This document shows positions 58,587 to 64,000 of a DNA stretch of 64,000 nt, piece after piece. The stretch comes from Streptomyces venezuelae. Its GTDB lineage: Bacteria > Actinomycetota > Actinomycetes > Streptomycetales > Streptomycetaceae. Each line of letters starts with the position of its first letter. Within the stretch, counting starts at the first letter, position 1. Below the pieces are notes generated by a model. The model was not told the origin of the DNA. It saw nothing but the letters and a program-made list of their open reading frames with translations, and did no database searches. The stretch covers positions 1,922,001-1,986,000 of the forward strand of contig NZ_CP029194.1 of NCBI RefSeq assembly GCF_008642375.1. Reading direction: 5' to 3'. A program made the translations under genes and the position numbers.

Positions 58587-59475
58587 CACCACTCCTAAGA
58601 CCCCGAGGACGGGGAAGGCCGACGACCTCGCCGGTCTGGAAGCCGGTCTGGACGCCCTGGACAGTGTGCAGATCCGGCGGACCCCGGTCCGTGAGGTCCT
58701 CCTCAAGAAGGTGCTCCCGCCGGTCATCGCGGTCGCGCTGATCCTGGTCGTGTGGCAGCTGCTGGTCTGGGGGAAGGTCACCGAGGAGTACAAGCTCCCC
58801 GCCCCGTCCGCCGTCTGGGACAGCCTGACCACGATGTGGCTGGAGGGCACGCTCCTCGAAGTCCTGTGGACCAGCGTGTCCCGGGCGCTGCTCGGCTTCC
58901 TCATGGCGCTCGCCATCGGCACCCCGCTGGGACTCCTCGTCTCCCGGGTGAAGTTCGTGCGCGCGGCGATCGGCCCGATCCTCTCCGGCCTCCAGTCGCT
59001 CCCCTCGGTCGCCTGGGTGGCACCGGCCGTGCTCTGGCTCGGCCTCAACGACAGCATGATGTACGCGGTGATCCTGCTGGGCGCCGTCCCGTCGATCGCC
59101 AACGGCCTCGTCGCCGGCGTCGACCAGGTCCCCCCGCTCTACCTGCGGGCCGGCCAGACGCTCGGCGCGACCGGGCTCAGGGGCGCCTGGCACATCGTGA
59201 TGCCGGCCGCGCTCCCCGGCTACCTGGCCGGTCTCAAGCAGGGCTGGGCCTTCTCGTGGCGCTCGCTGATGGCCGCGGAGATCATCGCGTCCTCCCCCGA
59301 CCTGGGAGTCGGCCTCGGCCAGCTGCTCGAGCACGGCCGCAACAACATCGACATGGCCGGGATCTTCCTGGCGATCATCCTGATCCTGATCGTCGGTATC
59401 GCCATCGACCTGCTGATCTTCAGCCCGCTGGAGCGCACGGTGCTCCGTCGTCGCGGCCTGCTGGCGAAGGGCTGA
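58573..59475 (+). CDS. ABC transporter permease, sulfonate type
   Basis: 300 residues with six TM helices, starting at about 55-73 (VIAVALILVVWQLLVWGK). It has the BPD_transp_1 EAA-type loop TLGATGLRGAWHIVMPAALP and a typical SLMAAEIIASSPDLGVGLGQ segment. The N-terminal 45 residues are cytoplasmic and hydrophilic. It forms the membrane channel with the preceding ATPase and binding protein. The ATG at 58573 is inside the end of the ATPase gene, with GGGGAGA upstream. Confidence 0.94.
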   Translation: MASTDTTPKTPRTGKADDLAGLEAGLDALDSVQIRRTPVREVLLKKVLPPVIAVALILVVWQLLVWGKVTEEYKLPAPSAVWDSLTTMWLEGTLLEVLWTSVSRALLGFLMALAIGTPLGLLVSRVKFVRAAIGPILSGLQSLPSVAWVAPAVLWLGLNDSMMYAVILLGAVPSIANGLVAGVDQVPPLYLRAGQTLGATGLRGAWHIVMPAALPGYLAGLKQGWAFSWRSLMAAEIIASSPDLGVGLGQLLEHGRNNIDMAGIFLAIILILIVGIAIDLLIFSPLERTVLRRRGLLAKG

Positions 59476-59483
59476 GCCGCACC

Positions 59484-60227
59484 GTGAACAGGCCCGCCCT
59501 CCTCGTCATCGCCCACGGCAGCCGCGACCCGCGGCACGCGGCGACCGTCCAGGCGCTCGTGCGCCGGGCCGGCGCGCTGCGGCCGGGGCTGCGCGTGGAG
59601 ACGGCGTTCCTGGACTTCAACCTGCCGTCGGTGGCGGGTGTCCTCGACCGGCTCGCCGCCGACGGGGTACGGGACGTGGTGGCGCTGCCGCTGCTGCTGA
59701 CCCGGGCCTTCCACGCGAAGGCCGACATCCCCGCCGTCCTTCGGAAGGCTCCGCCGTCCCTGCGGATCCACCAGGCGGAGGTCCTCGGCCCCTCTCCCCT
59801 CCTCATCGAAGCGGTGGAACGGCGGCTGTACGAGGCCGGGCTCAGGCCCGGCGACAAGAGCACGACCGGGGTCGTCCTGGCCTCGGCGGGCTCCACCGAC
59901 CCGGAGGCGATCGCGGTGATCGCAGAAACGGCGCGGGAGCTGCGGCGCACCGGTTGGTGCTCCGTGCGGCCCGCGTTCGCCTCCGCATCTCTCCCCCGCA
60001 CGGAGGAGGCCGTACGGCTCGTCCGTACCGACCCGGGCGTGCGCCGGGTGGCCGTCGCCCCGTACGTGATCGCCCCGGGCCGTCTCCCGGACCGCATCGC
60101 CGCCGGTGCGGCCGAGGCGGACGTCCTCGCGGACGTCCTGGGCCCCTCCCCCGAACTGGCCGCGCTCCTCGTGGAGCGGTACGACGGCGCCCGCGCGGCA
60201 CGCCGGCCGGTCGCCCACACCGCCTGA
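59484..60227 (+). CDS. Sirohydrochlorin chelatase
   Basis: 247 residues with two CbiX-like halves. The N-terminal half has LLVIAHGSRDPRH with His11 and LLLTRAFHAKADIP with His77, the metal and catalytic histidines of CbiX/SirB. The second half (VVLASAGSTDPEAIAVIAET) has lost the equivalent HGS histidine. It inserts iron into sirohydrochlorin to make siroheme, the cofactor of the sulfite reductase at the start of this operon. GTG at 59484, 8 bp after the permease stop. It is the last gene of the operon; no clear terminator follows. Confidence 0.9.
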   Translation: MNRPALLVIAHGSRDPRHAATVQALVRRAGALRPGLRVETAFLDFNLPSVAGVLDRLAADGVRDVVALPLLLTRAFHAKADIPAVLRKAPPSLRIHQAEVLGPSPLLIEAVERRLYEAGLRPGDKSTTGVVLASAGSTDPEAIAVIAETARELRRTGWCSVRPAFASASLPRTEEAVRLVRTDPGVRRVAVAPYVIAPGRLPDRIAAGAAEADVLADVLGPSPELAALLVERYDGARAARRPVAHTA

Positions 60228-60481
60228 CCCCCGCGGTCCGTCTCCGGCAGGCGGCCGGCCGTCCCCGGCTCGCCGCCGACCGCCTTCCCGGTTCCGTCGG
60301 CTGCCTCGGCCTCGCCGCCGACCGGGCCGCCACCGTGGGTGAGAAGCCGGCCCTCGTCACCCTCGGTTCGGGACGCAGGGTCCGGGGACCTCGGGGAGTT
60401 CTCCAGCGAGTGCGCCATGTCCGGCCTTGGGGCACGCGGTTGCGGGTCCCATTGTCATAGCCAGTTGGCAAGATCGAGTTT
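60228..60481. other. Intergenic region after the sulfur operon
   Basis: 254 bp. A short CTCGCCGCCGACCG direct repeat occurs near 60270 and 60311. The last 60 bp are less GC-rich (CCCATTGTCATAGCCAGTTG near 60450) and probably contain the promoter of the next gene. No gene or terminator is recognised. Confidence 0.4.
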
Positions 60482-61528
60482 ATGAACAGTACCCCGACCA
60501 CTCCGCCGCGGCCGTTCGATGTGACCACGGTCTTCCCTCAGCTGGCTCCGCTGGCCCGCACGGCGACCCGGTTGCACCCCCGCCGGGGGACCCCGTCACC
60601 GCAGGACAGTTCCATCGGCGGACCACTGCTGTGGCCCGCCGACGAGCCGTGGCCGCACTGCGAGGAACCTCATGTAGTGGACGGGATCAACCGGGCGCTG
60701 CCGCCCACGGACGTGAGGCTGAAGCGGCGCATCAGTACCGCCTCCCGCGGACGGAGCCTGACCGATCAGGAACGAGAAACCCTGGAGCGGATCACCCCTC
60801 CTCGGAAGTACCCAGTGAAGGTCGCGGTCGCCCCGTATGAGGGTTCCATCGCGATGCTGCCGGTCGCGCAGCTGTACAAGCGGGACGTGCCCGATCTGCC
60901 CACACCCGAAGGAGCAGACCTGCTCCGGGTCCTCTGGTGCCCCTTCGACCACCCGATCATGCCTAAGACCGCCCTGTTCTGGCGGTCGACAGCCACGGTC
61001 ACCGACATCCTCACCACGCCCCCCGAACCGCCCGCGATGCAGTTCGACGACTACCTCCCCGAGCCGTGCCTGCTCCGCCCCGAGCAGGTCACCGAATACC
61101 CCGACCACCTGGAGGTGAGCAAGGAACTGCAGGAGCAGCTCGGGAACTGGCGCATGTGGCAGGCCGCCGACGTGGAGATAGACAGTGACTACGAGTCGTG
61201 CCCGGAGGAGTTCTATGACAGTGAACTGGCGGGCGCGCCCGGCTGGAAAGTCGGCGGTTGGCCGCGGTGGACCTCCACCGACCCCGGCCCTCGGCTCTGC
61301 ACTGCGTGCGGCAGTGACATGGATGCCCTACTGACGATCGCCACGTTCGAGAGCGACGACGACAGCAGCTGGCTCCCGCACCAGGAACCGGCGGATGAAT
61401 CACTCCCGGGCTTCGACCCCTACGAACGTCGCCAGCCCACTGCCGTCCAGATCGGAAGCGGCTACGACCAGCAGCTCTACGTGTGCCCGGCGACGCCCGA
61501 GCACCCCCACTCCGAGCTGATGCACTAG
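60482..61528 (+). CDS. DUF1963-like hypothetical protein
   Basis: 348 residues. The opening SIGGPLLWPADEPWPHC and the later MLPVAQLYKRDVPDLPTPEG, DLLRVLWCPFDH segments match, as recalled, YwqG/DUF1963-type proteins. So do the late KVGGWPRWTSTDPGPRLCTA and IGSGYDQQLYVCPATPEHPH. Function is unknown. Codons are less GC-biased than those of the cys genes (GAG ATA GAC AGT GAC and similar), and a Tn3 transposase fragment follows directly, so the gene is probably acquired. Confidence 0.7.
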   Translation: MNSTPTTPPRPFDVTTVFPQLAPLARTATRLHPRRGTPSPQDSSIGGPLLWPADEPWPHCEEPHVVDGINRALPPTDVRLKRRISTASRGRSLTDQERETLERITPPRKYPVKVAVAPYEGSIAMLPVAQLYKRDVPDLPTPEGADLLRVLWCPFDHPIMPKTALFWRSTATVTDILTTPPEPPAMQFDDYLPEPCLLRPEQVTEYPDHLEVSKELQEQLGNWRMWQAADVEIDSDYESCPEEFYDSELAGAPGWKVGGWPRWTSTDPGPRLCTACGSDMDALLTIATFESDDDSSWLPHQEPADESLPGFDPYERRQPTAVQIGSGYDQQLYVCPATPEHPHSELMH

Positions 61529-61559
61529 CCAGCCACATGGCGTCGGGCCCGCCCGAGAC

Positions 61560-61980
61560 CCCGGTCTATCGCCAAGCGCGGCGCCTGTAGCCCTACGGAA
61601 CTTCCGCCCCCACTCCGCATCCTCGTACTCGTGGTACTCGTACGCGTCCCGGACTCCCACGCGTGCTCGTACGCCGTCGGCTTGCGCTCGGTGTACTGCT
61701 TCACGCAGCTGACGTCCTCGATGCCGAGCTGGTCCCCGAGGTACTCCACCACCGCCCACGGAACGTCCAGCGGGTCGTCCGGGAGGAAGCGGCCGATGTA
61801 GCGCACGGTGCACATCTGGAGAGCGAACCCGAGCCGGTTGTGATCACCGCGCCGCTTCGCGACCAGCTTGCGGTCCTCGTCGTCGAGGAAGAAGAACCGC
61901 TCCAGCTCCGGCCGGGTCGGCTCCTCGTTGAACTTCCCGTACGACGCCGCCTGCTCGTCGGTCAAGAACTCCACTGGCAT
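61560..61980 (-). pseudogene. Tn3-family transposase, N-terminal fragment with frameshift
   Basis: From the ATG at 61978-61980 the frame encodes MPVEFLTDEQAASYGKFNEE, ERFFFLDDEDRKLVAKRRGD, NRLGFALQMCTVRYIGRFLP and ERKPTAYEHAWE. These are the DUF4158 N-terminal domain of Tn3 transposases. The continuation RDAYEYHEYEDAEWGRKFR lies in another frame, so there is a frameshift near 61650. After about 130 residues the gene is cut off by unrelated sequence. The catalytic DDE domain is missing. Confidence 0.85.
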
Positions 61981-62067
61981 GGACCTGACGCTAACGACGC
62001 CCGCAGCCGCTCAACGACCGGGAGCCGGACGGCCCGGGCGGGCACGTCGAGCGGCGGCGGGCTCGGC

Positions 62068-62280
62068 GCCGCCGGCGGCGGCGGAGTCTTCCTCTCCGAG
62101 GGCCGGCTCGCGGCCATGCCTCCCACGGGTGGGGCCGCGCTCTCGGAGGTGCGGGCCGCGGGTCTGCGCGTCGTGTCCGACGGTGGCGTCTACGCCCTCG
62201 CCGCGGACGGCACGGTGACCCGGCACCGGGTCGTCACCGACGGAGACGGCTTCTCGGTCGGTCCTGCGGACAGGCCCTAG
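62068..62280 (+). pseudogene. Possible C-terminal gene fragment, unrecognised
   Basis: An open frame reads GVFLSEGRLAAMPPTGGAAL then RVVSDGGVYALAADGTVTRH to a stop at 62280. The composition is good for coding and it looks like the last ~70 residues of a protein with beta-strand repeats, but no start is available. It may be a remnant cut by the Tn3 fragment. Its stop overlaps that of the convergent DsbA-family gene. Confidence 0.3.
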
Positions 62281-62909
62281 CTGAAGTCGAGGCCACCCGT
62301 GCGGGTCCTCTTCAGTTCGAAGAGGTCGGGGTGGGCGGCCAGGACGCGGAAGCTGTCGAAGAGTTCGGCCGCCTTCTCCCCGCGGGGGATCGCCCGCAGG
62401 ACCGGGCCGAACCAGACGGTGCCGTCGACGTGGATCGTCGGCGTGCCGACGTAGGCTCCGGCTTCGGGATCCTTGCCCGCGTCGTGGCTGCGGCGGACGG
62501 CCCCGTCGTACGCCGGGTCGTGGGCGGCGGCGGCGAGTTCGGGCGGCAGACCGAGTTCGGTGAGCGATTCGGCGATCACGGCGTCGAAGTCCTGCTGCTT
62601 CTTCTCGTGGATGCGGGTTCCGTACGCGGTGTAGAGCGGGCGCAGGATCTCCTCGCCGTGCTGCTCGGCGGCGGCCACCGCGACGCGCACCGGGCCGATC
62701 GAGGCGTCGACGAGCTCGCGGTACCAGTCGGGCAGGGTGTTGCCCTCGTTGTGGACGTACAGGCTCATGACCCGGAAGCGGAGGTCGACGGGCCGCAGGC
62801 GTTCGACCTCCAGGATCCAGCGGGAGGTGACCCAGGCGAAGGGGCAGGCGGGGTCGAAGAAGAAGTCGACGGTGGTGCGGGGTTCGGTGGCGGTCGCGGT
62901 GCTCGTCAT
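62277..62909 (-). CDS. DsbA-family protein, mycothiol-dependent Rv2466c type
   Basis: 210 residues of the thioredoxin-fold DsbA family. The active site reads [16 protein letters not shown], with a single Cys (CPFA instead of CxxC). The later cis-Pro region is [20 protein letters not shown], which matches actinobacterial Rv2466c-like oxidoreductases that work with mycothiol. Without the second Cys a monothiol mechanism is expected. There is no signal peptide, so it acts in the cytoplasm. Substrates are unknown. ATG at 62907-62909. Confidence 0.87.
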   Translation of the reverse strand: MTSTATATEPRTTVDFFFDPACPFAWVTSRWILEVERLRPVDLRFRVMSLYVHNEGNTLPDWYRELVDASIGPVRVAVAAAEQHGEEILRPLYTAYGTRIHEKKQQDFDAVIAESLTELGLPPELAAAAHDPAYDGAVRRSHDAGKDPEAGAYVGTPTIHVDGTVWFGPVLRAIPRGEKAAELFDSFRVLAAHPDLFELKRTRTGGLDFS

Positions 62910-62985
62910 GCCATTGAATCTAGTCAGTGGGTGGCCCGTCGCCGTGGGCCAATCGGCGCGCGGTCGGCTGGGCCACTTCGCGGCT

Positions 62986-63540
62986 TCACTCCTCGCGGGT
63001 CATCTCGACGAGCTTGACCACCGTGTTCCAGTTCCGGGCCGTGGCCACGAGCCCCTTGACGATCGACGGGCGGGTCAGCACGTCGCCCAGCTTGGACCGG
63101 CCGAGGCCCTCGGGGACGTAGAGGTAGAGCACGCGGTCGCCGAGGGCGAAGTCCTCCGGGAGGTACGCCTCCCGGTCGATCGCCGCGAAGCGTTCGGGCT
63201 CGGCGGGTCCCGAGCAGTAGATCGCGTGGAGCTGCTTGCCTTCGAGCTCGGCGGCCGGGAAGGGGCAGGCCTCGGCGACGGCCGCGAGGTAGTCGCCGTC
63301 GCGGACGAGGCAGTCGACGCGGAAGCCGAATCGGCGCTCGATCGCGTCCTCCAGCGCGGTCGTGAGCTCGGCGTCGGAGGCGCCCGAGTCCGTGGTGAAG
63401 ACGGCGTTCCCGCTCTGGAGGTAGGTGCGGACGTCCCGGTGGCCGAGGTCTTCGAGGACGGAACGGAGCTCCGCCATGGGGACCTTGCGGTGTCCGGACA
63501 CGTTGATGCCGCGGAGAAGGGCCGCGTATGTCTTCGCCAT
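62986..63540 (-). CDS. DUF1697 family protein
   Basis: 184 residues. [20 protein letters not shown], the opening of DUF1697, is followed by [20 protein letters not shown] and NAVF, and the protein ends with a [11 protein letters not shown] motif. The family has unknown function. The ATG at 63538-63540 follows AAGGTG; a longer in-frame extension lacks the family start. It is on the same strand as the DsbA-family gene, 76 bp upstream of it. Confidence 0.88.
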   Translation of the reverse strand: MAKTYAALLRGINVSGHRKVPMAELRSVLEDLGHRDVRTYLQSGNAVFTTDSGASDAELTTALEDAIERRFGFRVDCLVRDGDYLAAVAEACPFPAAELEGKQLHAIYCSGPAEPERFAAIDREAYLPEDFALGDRVLYLYVPEGLGRSKLGDVLTRPSIVKGLVATARNWNTVVKLVEMTREE

Positions 63541-63681
63541 GGGGTTCACCTTAGGGCGGCCACCGCGCCTCGTGGGGGGCGGCACGGTGGCCGGTTCGAA
63601 CACTCTCCGATGGGAGCGATCCGGAGAAGACCCTTCACTCATCTGTGACTTATTCAACAAGGTTTCGTAATGACGAATCCA

Positions 63682-64000
63682 TCATTTGCGCTGATAGCGG
63701 GCGAGGACCCGATTGCCGTCCTCCACCAGCCGTCTGCGGAGCTCGGCGATGTCGATGGCGCCGCTGTAGTACTCCTGGAAGGCCGGCGTCGCCACCTTGT
63801 CCTTCCATTCCGGATAGCCGCGCACCCCCTGGGCGGCGGCGGGCCGCAGCCGCTCGGCGACCTCGGCCCCGACGGCCCAGCCGTCGCGGGCGGTCCGCAG
63901 GGACGGGTCGGCGAGCGCGGCTCTGCCGGTCGGCAGCATCCAGTCGCCGCGCGCGAGCCGGACCATGTTCGCCGGCCGCAGGAAGAAGTCGAGGAACTCC
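63682..64000 (-). CDS. Extracellular solute-binding protein (sugar ABC type), C-terminal part
   Basis: The last ~106 codons of a gene that begins beyond the window. The C-terminus reads EFLDFFLRPANMVRLARGDW, LPTGRAALADPSLR and AFQEYYSGAIDIAELRRRLV. This is the usual end of family 1 solute-binding proteins of carbohydrate importers, with a conserved LPTGRAAL-like motif. The ligand cannot be told from this portion. The ATG inside (63964-63966) is not the true start because the frame continues upstream. Confidence 0.75.
   Translation of the reverse strand, partial: EFLDFFLRPANMVRLARGDWMLPTGRAALADPSLRTARDGWAVGAEVAERLRPAAAQGVRGYPEWKDKVATPAFQEYYSGAIDIAELRRRLVEDGNRVLARYQRK

Noticed and set aside
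63590..63640. GGTTCGAAC resembling a tRNA T-loop
   Set aside because: No acceptor stem, D-arm or anticodon arm can be folded around it.
1..64000. CRISPR arrays, rRNA or tRNA genes
   Set aside because: None seen. The repeats found are short tandem arrays without spacers, and no structural RNA gene could be recognised.

Overview
The window is high-GC (roughly 70% or more) chromosomal DNA from a Streptomyces-like actinomycete. This rests on strong third-position GC, frequent GTG and TTG starts, many short convergent gene pairs, and families typical of the genus: HbpS-like heme protein, PucR, ROK, DUF2637, PP2C-like, DUF6042-like, a large secreted subtilase and a mycothiol-type DsbA. Most of it looks like ordinary chromosomal gene content. 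Two stretches, about 38.6-44.1 kb and 60.4-62.3 kb, look like accessory DNA.

Layout. 0-3.2 kb: the end of an SDR gene with a divergent TetR regulator, then a cyanate cluster in which divergent cynR controls cynT and cynS. 3.3-7.5 kb: an HbpS-like protein, an acyl-CoA dehydrogenase with a divergent TetR gene and a palindromic operator between them, and a ROK regulator. 7.6-16.4 kb: a purine module with an XdhC maturation factor, an AzgA purine permease, the three xanthine dehydrogenase subunits, and a divergent PucR regulator. 16.7-22.5 kb: a TPR protein, then a minus-strand set of a P-loop ATPase/beta-propeller fusion, a DUF6042-like protein and a cytoplasmic periplasmic-binding-protein homologue, then a GntR regulator. 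22.6-37.3 kb: an iron-box-controlled FhuF-like reductase, a DUF2637 membrane protein, an anti-sigma-type ATPase, PoxB, a PP2C-like protein, a 1253-residue subtilase with a divergent HTH regulator, and small housekeeping genes up to an Ada/AlkA-type DNA repair protein.

37.4-44.1 kb: rsgA with its leader, followed by an IS-rich stretch that ends in a degraded second copy of rsgA with its own leader. Inside are a truncated IS5-family transposase, a decapitated lipoprotein, an IS630 start remnant, a lipoprotein behind an 18-bp palindrome, an orphan SMI1/KNR4 protein, a LysE tail, a zinc-ribbon protein and one apparently complete IS5-family element. 44.3-50.6 kb: VOC, AraC, YihY, AidB-like acyl-CoA dehydrogenase, GAF regulator and GNAT genes.

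50.7-60.2 kb: a sulfur assimilation operon. It begins with a leader peptide, followed by sulfite reductase, a 59-residue zinc-ribbon protein, cysH, cysC, cysD, cysN, a sulfonate-type ABC transporter (binding protein, ATPase, permease) and sirohydrochlorin chelatase. Together these import and activate sulfur, reduce it to sulfide, and supply siroheme for the sulfite reductase. 60.4-64 kb: a DUF1963-like gene, a Tn3 transposase fragment, a DsbA-family protein, a DUF1697 protein and the C-terminus of a solute-binding protein.

The most unusual signal is upstream of rsgA. Both the intact gene and its pseudogene copy are preceded by a 23-codon ORF with a strong ribosome binding site, then by a hairpin immediately upstream of a TTG start. 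The hairpin bases differ between copies but pairing is preserved, which suggests a translation-coupled RNA switch.
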